Positions 1-9,469 of a stretch of 64,000 nt of DNA are shown here, piece after piece. Each line of letters opens with the position of its first letter. The stretch's first letter is position 1. The position numbers and the translations under genes are program-made. Source of the DNA: DASSKA01 sp963839365 (GTDB lineage Bacteria; Actinomycetota; Actinomycetes; Propionibacteriales; Nocardioidaceae); contig CAWIUT010000010.1 of the NCBI GenBank assembly GCA_963839365.1, forward strand, positions 248,001-312,000, written 5' to 3'. Under the pieces are notes generated by a model. The model saw only the letters and a list, made by a program, of their open reading frames with translations, did no database searches and was not told the origin of the DNA.

Positions 1-724
<724 letters not shown>

Positions 725-728
<4 letters not shown>

Positions 729-1849
729 CCACCCGCCCGCCCGAGCAGCTGCACGCCCCCGACGAGCTGCTGCTCGGCTTCACCCGGGCGCTGCGCGCCG
801 CCGGCGTGCGGGTCACCCTGGATCGCGCGCAGGCCTACCTGGAGGCGGTGGCGCTGCTCGGCCTGGGCGACCAGTGGGCCACCTACTGGGCGGGGCGTAC
901 GACGCTGTGCGCCGGCCCGGACGACCTGGACCGCTACGACCGGGTCTTCGCGGCGTGGTTCCTGTCCCGCCGCCGCGAACCGGCACCGCCCCAGCAGCCG
1001 GACCGGACGGTGAGCAGCGCCGAGCTGACCGAGGACGACCACGACACCGGTGAGGGCGACGACGGGGAGCCCCTGCAGGCGCTGGCCAGCAGCACCGAGG
1101 TGCTCCGGCACCGCGACATCGCCGAGATGGACGCAGCCGAGAGGGCTCGGCTGGCCGAGCAGTTCGGCACCCTCCGGCCGCGGACACCGCACCGGGCGGC
1201 CACCCGGCGTACCCCGTTCCGGCGCGGCGACCTGGACACCCACCGCACCCTGCGCCGCACCCTGGCCCGGATGGGCGAGCCCGCGGAGCTCGCCTGGCGG
1301 CGCCGGGGCACCCGCCCGCGCCGGGTGGTGCTGCTGGTCGACGTGTCCGGGTCGATGAGCGCCTACGCCGACGCGCTGCTGCGGCTCGCGCACCGGTTCG
1401 TCGCGTCCGCCGACGGCCCGGACGTGGAGGTGCTGACGGTGGGCACCCGGCTGACGCACATCACCCGGGCGATGCGGCAGCGCGACCCCGACCGCGCGAT
1501 CGTGGCCGCGGGGGAGACGGTGCCCGACTGGTCCGGCGGCACCCGGCTCGGGGAGGCGCTCAAGACCTTCCTGGACCGCTGGGGGCAGCGCGGGATGGCC
1601 CGCGGCGCGGTGGTCGTGGTGTTCAGCGACGGCTGGGAGCGCGGCGAGGCCAGCCTGCTCGCGGAGCAGATGCAGCGGCTGCACCGGCTCGCGCACGAGG
1701 TGGTCTGGGTGAACCCGCACCGCGGCAAGGCCGGCTACCAGCCGGTGCAGCAGGGAATCGTGGCGGCCCTTCCCTACGTTGACCATTTCATGGCAGGGCA
1801 CTCCCTGCAGACGTTCGCGGATCTGATCGAGGTGGTCGCGCATGCGTGA
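725..1849 (+). CDS. VWA domain-containing CoxE-family protein
   Basis: A 374-residue protein whose C-terminal half is a von Willebrand A domain with a MIDAS motif (LVDVSGSMSAYADALL, about residues 202-217) and later metal-site residues (GGTRLGEAL, VFSDGWERG). The N-terminal half is charged and matches the CoxE layout. CoxE proteins act with the MoxR/CoxD ATPase as a maturation chaperone for CoxL-type hydroxylases. The GTG start overlaps the MoxR stop and the 3' end overlaps xdhC by 8 nt, so the maturation genes form one tightly packed operon. No signal peptide is seen, so it should be cytoplasmic. Confidence 0.93.
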
Positions 1850-2993
1850 GGTGCTGCCCCAGCTGCTCGAGTGGTGGAACGCCGGGGAGACCGTCGGCGT
1901 GGGCACGGTGGTCGCCACGTTCAGGTCCGCGCCCCGGCCGCCGGGCGCCTCGATGCTGGTCGGCCCCGGCGGGGAGGCGGTCGGGTCGGTGTCCGGCGGC
2001 TGCGTCGAGGGCGCGGTCTACGAGCTGGCCGAACAGGTGGTCGCCTCCGGGGAGCCGGTGCTGACCCGCTACGGCGTCAGCGACGACGACGCGTTCGCGG
2101 TCGGGCTGACCTGCGGCGGGATCCTCGACGTGTACGTCGAGAAGGTCGACCAGCACACGTTCCCCGAGCTCGGGGAGGTTGCCGAGGACATCGGCGCCGA
2201 CGTGCCCGTCGCGGTCGCGACGGTGATCGAGCATCCCGACCCGGCCCGGGTCGGTCGGCGGCTCGTCGTACGTGCGGAGGAGCGGCGGGACGGCGACGCC
2301 CGGCCGGCGGTGTCCGGCGACCTCGGCAGCGAGCGTGCCAACGCCGCGGTGGTCGACGACGCCCGCGGCCTGCTGGCCGCCGGGCACAGCGCCACGTTGA
2401 CCTACGGCCCGGACGGCGAACGCCGCGGCGAGGGCATGCGGGTGTTCGTCTGGGCGTTCGCGCCCGCCCCGCGGATGCTGGTGTTCGGGGCCATCGACTT
2501 CGCCGCCGCGGTGGCCCGGATCGGCGACTTCCTCGGCTACCACGTCACCGTGTGCGACGCCCGGCCGGTGTTCGCCACCAGCTCGCGGTTCCCCGCCGCC
2601 GACGAGGTGGTGGTGGAGTGGCCGCACCGGTACCTCACCGCCGAGGCGGACGCCGGTCGGATCGACGGCCGGACCGTGCTGTGCGTGCTCACCCATGATC
2701 CGAAGTTCGACGTTCCCCTGCTGGAGGTGGCGCTTCGGCTCCCGGAAGTGGCCTACATCGGCGCGATGGGCTCCCGGCGCACCCATGAGGACCGGCTGGT
2801 GCGGCTCAAGGAGGCCGGGCTGACCGACCAGGAGCTGGCCCGGCTGGCCTCGCCGATCGGGCTGGACCTGGGCGCCCGCACCCCGGAGGAGACCGCGGTG
2901 AGCATCGCCGCCGAGATCATCGCGCTGCGCTGGGGCGGCGGCGGGGAGCGGCTCGCCGAGCTCGCCGGGCGCATCCACCACAGCGCCGGATGA
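1842..2993 (+). CDS. XdhC/CoxI family molybdenum enzyme maturation factor
   Basis: A 383-residue protein. The N-terminal XdhC_CoxI domain carries SGGCVEGAVYELAEQV (about residues 49-64) and GLTCGGILDVYVEK. The C-terminal Rossmann-like XdhC_C domain carries RMLVFGAIDFAAAVARIGDF and ends with GAMGSRRTHEDR. XdhC proteins bind molybdopterin cofactor and guide its sulfuration and insertion into xanthine-dehydrogenase-family enzymes, which fits the coxSLM genes 1.1 kb downstream. The start overlaps the VWA gene by 8 nt and the end overlaps the next ORF in ATGA. It is longer than a one-domain CoxI because both domains are present. Confidence 0.92.
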   Translation: MREVLPQLLEWWNAGETVGVGTVVATFRSAPRPPGASMLVGPGGEAVGSVSGGCVEGAVYELAEQVVASGEPVLTRYGVSDDDAFAVGLTCGGILDVYVEKVDQHTFPELGEVAEDIGADVPVAVATVIEHPDPARVGRRLVVRAEERRDGDARPAVSGDLGSERANAAVVDDARGLLAAGHSATLTYGPDGERRGEGMRVFVWAFAPAPRMLVFGAIDFAAAVARIGDFLGYHVTVCDARPVFATSSRFPAADEVVVEWPHRYLTAEADAGRIDGRTVLCVLTHDPKFDVPLLEVALRLPEVAYIGAMGSRRTHEDRLVRLKEAGLTDQELARLASPIGLDLGARTPEETAVSIAAEIIALRWGGGGERLAELAGRIHHSAG

Positions 2994-3998
2994 GCACCCC
3001 ACGACGGATGAGCAGCCAGGAGTGCATGCCGGCGGCGTACGTCGAACGGCTCGGCCCCGCGGACCAGATCCGTGTCGGGGAGCTGCCGGTGCCGCGCCCG
3101 GGGCCGACCGACGTGCTGGTGGCGGTGGAGACCGTCGCGGTGAACCCGGTGGACACCTACGTCCGTTCCGGGCGCTACCCGACCCCGGTGCCGCTGCCCC
3201 TCGTGGTCGGCCGGGACCTGGTGGGCACGGTGGCCGCGGTCGGCTCGCAGGCGGTGCCGTTCCGGGTCGGTGACCGGGTTCTGGTGCAACAGCCTGGGAC
3301 ATGAGGGCCGGCAGGGCTCGTTCGCCGGCTACGCCGCGGTCCCGGCCGACCGCCTCTACCCGCTGCCCGACCGGGTGGACCCGAGGGTCGCCGTGGCGGT
3401 CGCGCACCCGGCGGCCACCGCCTACCTCGCCTGGTTCGTGCACACCCGGCTGCGCCCGGGACAGACCGTGCTGGTCGGTGGTGCCGGCGGCAACGTGGGG
3501 ACAGCCGCCACCCAGATGGCCGCCCACGCCGGCGCCCGGGTGCTGGCGACCGCCCGGCCGGCGGACCACGACCGGTGCCGTGCCGCCGGCGCGGACGTGG
3601 TGCTGGACTACCGCGATCCCGCGCTGGCCGACCGGGTGCGTGAGGCCGCCCCGGACGGCGTGGACGCCGTGTGGGACACCTCAGGGCACAACGACTTCGA
3701 CCTCGCCGCCGCCGTGTGCCGAGAAGGTGGCCGGGTGCTGCTCACCGCCGCCCAGCCGCCGGCCGGACAGGTGCCGCTGGCGCGGCTGTACACCCGCGAC
3801 ATCACGATGGCCGGCTTCGTGATCAGCCGGGCCTCGGCCGCCCAGCTCGCCGAGGCGGCCGGGCTGCTCAACGACATGCTGGCCCGGGGACTGCTCACCG
3901 CCCGGGTCGCCGACGAGCTGCCGCTCGCGGCCACCGCCGAGGCGCACCGGCGCATCGAGGCCGGCGCCGTGCCCGGCCGGCTGCTGCTGCACCTGTAG
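2990..3998 (+). pseudogene. NADPH:quinone oxidoreductase (zinc-independent MDR), frameshifted
   Basis: Two overlapping frames together make one medium-chain reductase of about 320 residues. Frame one (2990-3304) gives the GroES-like N-terminus through PFRVGDRV. Frame two (to 3998) continues WCNSLGHEGRQGSFAGYAAV, then the nucleotide-binding segment VLVGGAGGNVGTAATQMAA and a normal C-terminus. Removing one T from the TT at 3279-3280 restores GDRVWCNSLG, as expected for the family, so a single-base insertion explains the break. ATG 2990 overlaps the xdhC stop; ATG 3026, preceded by AGGAG, fits the family N-terminus better. It is either a recent pseudogene inside the cox operon or a sequencing error. 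Quinone reductase is not a standard cox operon member. Confidence 0.82.
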
Positions 3999-4097
3999 CC
4001 CGCCGGCCGAAACGGCCTCTCGAGCCGGCAGGGGGCCGTAGCGCCCGTGTCGACCCGCCCGGCCCGGACGAAACCCTTGCCAGCGCTGTGCCAAAGG

Positions 4098-4120
4098 GAC
4101 AACGATCAGGAGCAGTTGTC
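4098..4120. promoter_or_regulatory. inverted repeat upstream of coxS
   Basis: GACAAC (4098-4103) and GTTGTC (4115-4120) form a perfect 6-bp inverted repeat with an 11-nt spacer, 25 nt before the coxS ATG. The 146-bp gap between the quinone reductase and coxS is the only sizeable gap in this operon, so an internal promoter or operator here is plausible. The arms could also form a small mRNA hairpin. A GGAGAG ribosome binding site follows at about 4134-4139. Function is inferred from position only. Confidence 0.4.
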
Positions 4121-4144
4121 TCATCGACCCTGGGGAGAGTGCCC

Positions 4145-4645
4145 ATGACCCGAATCAACGTCACGGTCGACGGTGCGAGCTACTCCGACGAGGTGGAGCC
4201 TCGGATGCTGCTCGTTCACTACCTCCGAGAACGGCTGGGCAAGGTCGGGACGGTGATCGGCTGCGACACCAGCAACTGCGGGGCCTGCACCGTGCACCTG
4301 GACGGGCACAGCGTGAAGTCCTGCAACATGCTGGCCGTGCAGGCCGACGGGCACGAGGTGACCACCATCGAGGGGCTGGCCACCGACGGTGAGCTGCACC
4401 CGATGCAGAGGGCGTTCCACGAGTCCCACGCCCTGCAGTGCGGCTTTTGCACCCCGGGGATGATCATGCAGGCCATCGACCTGCTCAACGACAACCCGAA
4501 GCCCTCCGAGGAGCAGATCCGCGAGGGGCTCGAGGGCAACCTGTGCCGGTGCACCGGCTACCACAACATCGTCCGTGCCGTGCAGGTCGCCTCCGGCCAG
4601 GAGACGGTGCCCGAGGCGGCGTCCACGGAAGGAGCGGCGTCATGA
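4145..4645 (+). CDS. coxS: CoxS-type 2Fe-2S small subunit of molybdenum hydroxylase
   Basis: A 166-residue iron-sulfur subunit. The N-terminal plant-type ferredoxin cluster motif is GCDTSNCGACTVHLDG (about residues 39-54) with a later Cys in SCNMLAV. The C-terminal domain has LQCGFCTPGMIMQA and GLEGNLCRCTGYHNIV, the two cysteine pairs of the all-helical second cluster. It passes electrons from the Mo site of CoxL to FAD in CoxM. ATG 4145 is preceded by GGAGAG at a good distance, although the same frame stays open upstream. The stop overlaps the coxL start in ATGA. Family membership is certain; the substrate depends on CoxL. Confidence 0.95.
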   Translation: MTRINVTVDGASYSDEVEPRMLLVHYLRERLGKVGTVIGCDTSNCGACTVHLDGHSVKSCNMLAVQADGHEVTTIEGLATDGELHPMQRAFHESHALQCGFCTPGMIMQAIDLLNDNPKPSEEQIREGLEGNLCRCTGYHNIVRAVQVASGQETVPEAASTEGAAS

Positions 4646-7035
4646 CGGCCACCGAGGAACGCCCGGTCAAGGAGGTCGGCTCCGCCCGGCTGCGCAAGGA
4701 GGACGACCGGCTCATCACCGGCCGCACCAGGTGGACCGACAACGTCGTACTCCCGGGGATGCTGCACGTGGCCATGGTGCGCAGCCCGTTCGCGCACGCC
4801 CGGATCACCTCGATCGACACCAGCGCGGCCAAGGCCGCGCCGAACGTGGTGTCGGTGGTCACCGGCGCTGACATCGCCGAGGAGCAGGGTGCGCTGCCGA
4901 ACGCCTGGATGACCACCCCCGACCAGGTCGCGCCGCCCCACCCGGCGATGGCCGTGGACCGGGTGGCGTTCGCGGGCGAGATCGTGGCCATGGTGGTCGC
5001 CCGGTCCGCGGCGGAGGCCAGGGACGCCGTCGAGCTGGTCGACGTCGAGTACGACGAGCTGCCGGCCGTCCTGGATCTCAAGGAGGCCGACAAGGCCGAG
5101 GTGCTGGCGCATCCGGACCTGGGCACCAACCTGTCCGCGCACTACGTGCTCGACTCCGAGCAGGAGGGCACCGGCGGTCCGGTCGAGCAGGCGATCGAGG
5201 AGGCGCGCACCGGTGGGGTGCTGATCGAGCGGGAGTTCCGCCAGCAGCGGCTGATCCCGGCCTTCATGGAGCCGCGTTCGGTGGCCGTCGACCCGACCGG
5301 CGAGCAGCTGACCGTCTGGAGCGCGACCCAGGTGCCGCACTTCGTGCGGGTGTTCATCGCGCTGGTGCTCGGCGTTCCCGAGAGCAAGGTCCGGGTGATC
5401 GCCCCCGACGTAGGTGGCGGGTTCGGCGGCAAGCTGCAGTTCACTCCGGAAGAGGTGCTCACGGTGATCGCCGCGCGGCACACCCGCAAGCCGTGCAAGT
5501 GGACCGAGAGCCGCTCCGAGTCGCTGATGTCCGGCCACCACGGCCGCGACCAGTGGCAGAAGATGACACTGGCCGCGAAGAGGGACGGCAGCATCACCGG
5601 GCTGAAGGTGGAGCTGCTGGCCAACATGGGCGCCTACCTGGGCCTGGTCACCTCCTACATCCCGATGCTCGGCGCCCGGATGTACAACGGCATCTACAAG
5701 ATCCCGGCCTACCGGTTCGAGTGCCGCAACCTGTTCACCAACTCCACCTGGACCGACGCCTACCGCGGCGCCGGCCGGCCGGAGGCCACCTTCGCGATCG
5801 AGCGGATGATGGACGAGCTCGCGGCGGAGACGGGCGTCGACCCGCTCGAGATCCGGGAGCGGAACTGGATCAAGCACGAGGAGTTCCCGTTCCACACCGT
5901 CTCCGGGCTCACCTACGACTCGGGCAACTACGAGGCCGCGACCGCGCGGGCCAAGGAGCTGTCCGGCTACGACGACCTGCGGGCCGAGCAGGCCAAGCGG
6001 CGGCAGGCCGGCGACACCGTGCAGCTCGGGATCGGGGTGTCCACGTTCACCGAGATGTGCGGGCTGGCGCCGTCGCGCTGGCTGGGCGAGCAGGGGTACG
6101 TCGGAGGTGGCTGGGAGTACGCCGCGATCCGGATGCTGCCGACCGGGAAGGTCGAGGTGATCACCGGGACCAGCCCGCACGGCCAGGGCCACGAGACCGC
6201 CTGGTCGCAGATCGCCGCCGACCGGCTCGGGGTCCCGTTCGAGGATGTCGAGGTGCTGCACGGCGACACCCAGATAGCGGTGCGGGGCCTGGACTCCTAC
6301 GGCTCCCGGTCGCTCGCGGTCGGCGGGATGGCGGTCGTGGCCGCGGCCGACAAGGTGATCGAGAAGGCCAAGCCGATCGCCGCGCACCTGCTGGAGGCAA
6401 GCCCCGACGACCTCGAGTTCACCGACGGGAAGTTCGGCGTCCGCGGCACCGACAAGAGCCTCGGGCTCGGCGAGGTCGCGTTCGCGGTCTTCCACGCGCA
6501 CAACATGCCCGAGGGCGTCGAGCCGTCGCTGGACGCCGACGCGACCTACGACCCGGAGGAGTTCTCCTACCCGCACGGCACACACCTGTGCGCGGTCGAG
6601 GTGGACACCGAGACCGGCGCGGTCCGCATGCGCAAGTACACCTGCGTCGACGACGTGGGGACGATCGTGAACCCGCTGATCGTGGCCGGCCAGGTGCACG
6701 GCGGGCTCGTGCAGGGCATCTCCCAGGCGCTGTGGGAGGAGGCGGTGCACGACGAGTCGGGCACCCTGGTCACCGCGTCGTTCGTGGACTACCTGCTGCC
6801 GTCGTCGGCGGACACGATCAGCTTCGAGATCGACCACACCGTGTCGCCGGCGACGACCAACGCGCTCGGCGTCAAGGGTGTCGGCGAGGCGGGCACCATC
6901 GCGTCGACACCGGCCGTGGTCAACGCGGTGGTGGACGCGCTCAGACCGCTCGGGGTGTCCGACGTACGCATGCCGTGCACGCCACAGCGGATCTGGAAGA
7001 CCATCCAGGCCGCGCAGGAAGGAGCAGCCAAGTGA
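4642..7035 (+). CDS. coxL: CoxL-type molybdopterin large subunit, form II (AYRGAGR)
   Basis: A 797-residue xanthine-oxidase-family catalytic subunit. It has the N-terminal a/b hammerhead domain (RITSIDTSAAKAAPNVVSVV region) and the Mo-binding domains with GGGFGGKLQF (about residues 258-267), GTSPHGQGHETAWSQIAADR and the catalytic-Glu motif VKGVGEAGTIAS. The active-site loop is A373-YRGAGR. Form I CO dehydrogenases have AYXCSFR, with the Cu-binding Cys, at this place, so the Cu-S-Mo site is not expected here. Form II enzymes are called putative CO dehydrogenases but may hydroxylate other substrates. The gene overlaps coxS and coxM by 4 nt each, giving the S-L-M order usual for form II. Confidence 0.95.
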   Translation: MTATEERPVKEVGSARLRKEDDRLITGRTRWTDNVVLPGMLHVAMVRSPFAHARITSIDTSAAKAAPNVVSVVTGADIAEEQGALPNAWMTTPDQVAPPHPAMAVDRVAFAGEIVAMVVARSAAEARDAVELVDVEYDELPAVLDLKEADKAEVLAHPDLGTNLSAHYVLDSEQEGTGGPVEQAIEEARTGGVLIEREFRQQRLIPAFMEPRSVAVDPTGEQLTVWSATQVPHFVRVFIALVLGVPESKVRVIAPDVGGGFGGKLQFTPEEVLTVIAARHTRKPCKWTESRSESLMSGHHGRDQWQKMTLAAKRDGSITGLKVELLANMGAYLGLVTSYIPMLGARMYNGIYKIPAYRFECRNLFTNSTWTDAYRGAGRPEATFAIERMMDELAAETGVDPLEIRERNWIKHEEFPFHTVSGLTYDSGNYEAATARAKELSGYDDLRAEQAKRRQAGDTVQLGIGVSTFTEMCGLAPSRWLGEQGYVGGGWEYAAIRMLPTGKVEVITGTSPHGQGHETAWSQIAADRLGVPFEDVEVLHGDTQIAVRGLDSYGSRSLAVGGMAVVAAADKVIEKAKPIAAHLLEASPDDLEFTDGKFGVRGTDKSLGLGEVAFAVFHAHNMPEGVEPSLDADATYDPEEFSYPHGTHLCAVEVDTETGAVRMRKYTCVDDVGTIVNPLIVAGQVHGGLVQGISQALWEEAVHDESGTLVTASFVDYLLPSSADTISFEIDHTVSPATTNALGVKGVGEAGTIASTPAVVNAVVDALRPLGVSDVRMPCTPQRIWKTIQAAQEGAAK

Positions 7036-7892
7036 TCCCCGCACAGTTCGAGTACGTCGCACCGGCGACCGTCGAGGAGGCGCTCTCGGCGCTGGCCGAG
7101 GCGGGCGACGACGCGAAGGTCATCGCCGGCGGGCAGAGCCTGCTGCCGGTGCTCCGGATGCGGCTGAACGCGCCGACCGTCATCGTCGACATCGGTCGGG
7201 TCGAGGCGCTGCGCGGCATCCGCGACGACGGCGACGCGCTGGTGATCGGCTCCATGACGACGCACGCGGAGGTGTGCACCAGCCCGCTCGTCGAGGAGCA
7301 CACGCTGCTGCTGCGCAAGGCGGCGGTGCAGGTGGCCGACCCGCAGGTGCGGCACCGTGGCACCTTCGGGGGGTCGCTGGCGCACGCCGACCCCGCCGGT
7401 GACATGGGCGCCTGCGCGCTGGCGCTGGACGCGTCGTTCGTGATCACCGGCTCCGGGGGGAGCCGGACGGTGGCCGGGGACGAGTTCTTCGAGGACCTGT
7501 TCACCACCGCGATCGGCGAGGGGGAGATCCTCACCGAGATCCGGATCCCGAAGTACACCGGCTGGGGTGCGCACTACGAGAAGTTCGTGCGGGTGGCCCA
7601 GCAGTGGCCGATCGTCGCGGTCGCGGCGGCGGTCAAGACCGACAGTCCCGGCGGCACCATCAGCGAGGCGCGGGTCGGGCTGACGAACATGGGGTCCACG
7701 CCGCTGCGCGCCCGCGCCGTCGAGGCGGCGCTGGGCGGCCAGCCGGCCACCGACGAGGCCGTGCGCGCGGCAGCCGCTGCGGTGGCGGAAGGCACCGCAC
7801 CGCCGACCGACCTCAACGGCGACGCCGACTACCGCAAGCACCTGGCCACGGTGCTGACCCGTCGCGCGGTGCTCGCGGCTGCGGGGGTGTGA
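7032..7892 (+). CDS. coxM: CoxM-type FAD-binding middle subunit
   Basis: A 286-residue FAD_binding_5 / CO_deh_flav_C protein. The FAD pyrophosphate motifs are visible as VIAGGQSLLPVLRMR (about residues 30-44) and RGTFGGSLAHADPAGD (about residues 112-127). The C-terminal domain begins near GGTISEARVGLTNMG. The subunit takes electrons from the CoxS clusters and passes them to quinone or another acceptor. GTG 7032 overlaps the coxL stop (GTGA), and the coxG start overlaps this stop in the same way, so all subunits are coupled in translation. The upstream open frame is a shadow of coxL. Confidence 0.94.
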   Translation: MIPAQFEYVAPATVEEALSALAEAGDDAKVIAGGQSLLPVLRMRLNAPTVIVDIGRVEALRGIRDDGDALVIGSMTTHAEVCTSPLVEEHTLLLRKAAVQVADPQVRHRGTFGGSLAHADPAGDMGACALALDASFVITGSGGSRTVAGDEFFEDLFTTAIGEGEILTEIRIPKYTGWGAHYEKFVRVAQQWPIVAVAAAVKTDSPGGTISEARVGLTNMGSTPLRARAVEAALGGQPATDEAVRAAAAAVAEGTAPPTDLNGDADYRKHLATVLTRRAVLAAAGV

Positions 7893-8737
7893 GCGTGGAA
7901 CTGACCCACACGTTCACCGTCCCGGCGTCGTTCGACAAGACCTGGGCGGCGTTCAACGACATCGAGGGGGTCGCGTCCTGCTTCCCGGGCGCGACCGTCT
8001 CGTCGGTGGAGGGCGACGAGTTCAAGGGGACCGTCAAGGTCAAGCTCGGTCCGATCTCGCTGACCTACAACGGCTCCGGCACGTTCGTGGAGAAGGACGA
8101 GGCAGCCCGGCGGTTCGTGGTCGAGGCGAAGGGCAAGGACAAGCGCGGCAACGGCACCGCCGCGGCGACCGTCACCGCGTCGATGAACGCGGCGTCGGAG
8201 TCGTCCACCGAGGTGGAGGTGCTCACCGACCTGTCCATCACCGGCCGGCCCGCGCAGTTCGGCCGCGGTGTCATCCAGGACGTCTCCGACAAGCTGCTGC
8301 AGCAGTTCATGACCTGCCTGGAGCAGAGGGTCAGCGGACCGCCCCCGGCCGAGGCGGCACCCGCCGCCGAGGAGGCGGCCCCGGCCGCACCCGCACCGGA
8401 GGCTGCGCCGGCTGCAGAGGAGGCCGAAGCGCCGGCACCGGGTGCACAGGTGCCCACGCCGAGGGCTCCGGCCGCCGGCGCAGCCGCGCCCGTCGGCGAG
8501 GCTCCCACCCCGCCTGCCGCCGGTGCGATGGCCGGTGGACCGATCACCAACGGCACCAGCGCCGCCGGTGAACGCCTGGTCACCGCCCCGACCACGGAGG
8601 CCGCTCCGGTCGACGCGCTCAACCTCGGCGCGACGGTGCTGCCCGTGCTGGTCAGGAGGTACTGGAAGTCGGCGCTGGTCGCCGTGGCGTCGCTGGCCGG
8701 GCTGGTCGTGCTGCTGCGGGCGATGCGCCGCCGCTGA
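7889..8737 (+). CDS. coxG: CoxG-like SRPBCC protein with C-terminal membrane anchor
   Basis: A 282-residue protein in three parts. Residues 1-150 are an SRPBCC/CoxG domain (TFTVPASFDKTWAAFNDIEG, FPGATVSSVEGDEFKGTVKV, LTYNGSG). Residues 150-240 are a long Ala/Pro/Glu-rich linker. The C-terminus is a single membrane helix (SALVAVASLAGLVVLL) ending in basic RAMRRR. CoxG recruits Mo-CODH to the membrane, and work on the mycobacterial enzyme links it to menaquinone hand-off. A tail-anchored domain on a flexible tether suits that role. The first start (GTG 7889) overlaps the coxM stop; GTG 7895 is an alternative. Use of the role for a form II enzyme is inferred. Confidence 0.9.
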   Translation: MSVELTHTFTVPASFDKTWAAFNDIEGVASCFPGATVSSVEGDEFKGTVKVKLGPISLTYNGSGTFVEKDEAARRFVVEAKGKDKRGNGTAAATVTASMNAASESSTEVEVLTDLSITGRPAQFGRGVIQDVSDKLLQQFMTCLEQRVSGPPPAEAAPAAEEAAPAAPAPEAAPAAEEAEAPAPGAQVPTPRAPAAGAAAPVGEAPTPPAAGAMAGGPITNGTSAAGERLVTAPTTEAAPVDALNLGATVLPVLVRRYWKSALVAVASLAGLVVLLRAMRRR

Positions 8738-8742
8738 ATCCC

Positions 8743-9051
8743 TCAGAGCTCGCGGACCTCCACCACGGCGTCCAGGTTGAGCGGTCCGTAGATGTGCGGA
8801 TACGGGCCGTCGGAGCCGGGCAGCCGCTCGGCGCGCCAGGAGGACGCGAGCAGGTCGGTCTCGATCACCAGCAGCACGGTCTCGTCCACGTCGGGATAGA
8901 ACCGCGCGCGCACGCCGTCGACCTGGTCACGGAACGAGCAGTGGATGTAGCCCTCCTGAGCAAGGCTCACGTCCCGGGTGGACACCGTGTAGCTGCCGGC
9001 GTCCTTGGCCGACGCCCACGCCTCCGCGGTGGTCAGGTGGAAGATCCGCAC
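8743..9051 (-). CDS. DUF952 domain protein
   Basis: A 102-residue cytosolic protein that matches DUF952. It opens with RIFHLTTAEAWASAKDAGSY, has the conserved EGYIHCSFRDQV segment (about residues 33-44) and ends in PHIYGPLNLDAVVEV. The family is widespread and small, with an ADP-ribosyl-related fold suggested, but no settled function. It faces the cox operon tail to tail with only 5 bp between the stop codons, so little room is left for terminators. No regulatory site is evident. Confidence 0.85.
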   Translation of the reverse strand: MRIFHLTTAEAWASAKDAGSYTVSTRDVSLAQEGYIHCSFRDQVDGVRARFYPDVDETVLLVIETDLLASSWRAERLPGSDGPYPHIYGPLNLDAVVEVREL

Positions 9052-9096
9052 ACGGCCAGCGTAGGTGGTGAGGCTGCCCGGACACCCGTCCGACGA

Positions 9097-9468
9097 TCAG
9101 CTGGGCAGGCCGCCCAGCGGGGCGACCGTGCGGCCGGTGCTCTCGCAGACCCAGGCGGGGTCGGGGCCCCCGAGCTCGGGGTGAATGTACAGCGCGTGCG
9201 GTTCCGCCCCGTCGCAGGCCGGGCACAACGGCCAGCGGCCCACCCGGTCGAGCAGCGCGTCCTGGACATCTTGGGCGACGAGTCCGGCGACGTACTGCCG
9301 CCCCTCGGCCCACTGAGATGCCCACCAGCGCCGGGTGGTCACCGAGGCCTCCAGCGCGGACACCGACTGCGCGTCGGCGGCGTGAGTGGCCTCCAGGTCG
9401 TGCAACACGAGGGCGCGCGCGTCCAGCAGTGCGTCTCTTCGAGCGTCGTCGGATGTCACGATGTCCAT
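9097..9468 (-). CDS. hypothetical protein with CxxC pair
   Basis: A 123-residue acidic protein beginning MDIVTSDDARRD. It has a helical N-terminal half and a C-terminal part with LCPACDGAEPHALYIHPELG and WVCES, so three cysteines and nearby histidines could form a small zinc site. I do not recognise a named family. The start is set at ATG 9468 because an upstream extension would run into the divergent cutC gene, whose start lies a few bases away or overlaps. The two probably share a compact bidirectional promoter region. Confidence 0.7.
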   Translation of the reverse strand: MDIVTSDDARRDALLDARALVLHDLEATHAADAQSVSALEASVTTRRWWASQWAEGRQYVAGLVAQDVQDALLDRVGRWPLCPACDGAEPHALYIHPELGGPDPAWVCESTGRTVAPLGGLPS

Positions 9469-9469
9469 T

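Noticed and set aside
4642..7035. Form I (true Mo-Cu) CO dehydrogenase
   Set aside because: The active-site loop is AYRGAGR and lacks the Cys of AYXCSFR; gene order is also S-L-M.
4558..7062. 834-codon antisense frame opposite coxL
   Set aside because: Long antisense frames are common in very GC-rich coding DNA. The translation is low-complexity His/Arg/Gly-rich with no domain, while the plus strand is a clear CoxL.
9386..9469. Longer cutC start
   Set aside because: The extension to 9386 would read through the first 28 codons of the divergent hypothetical gene and does not resemble the CutC N-terminus.
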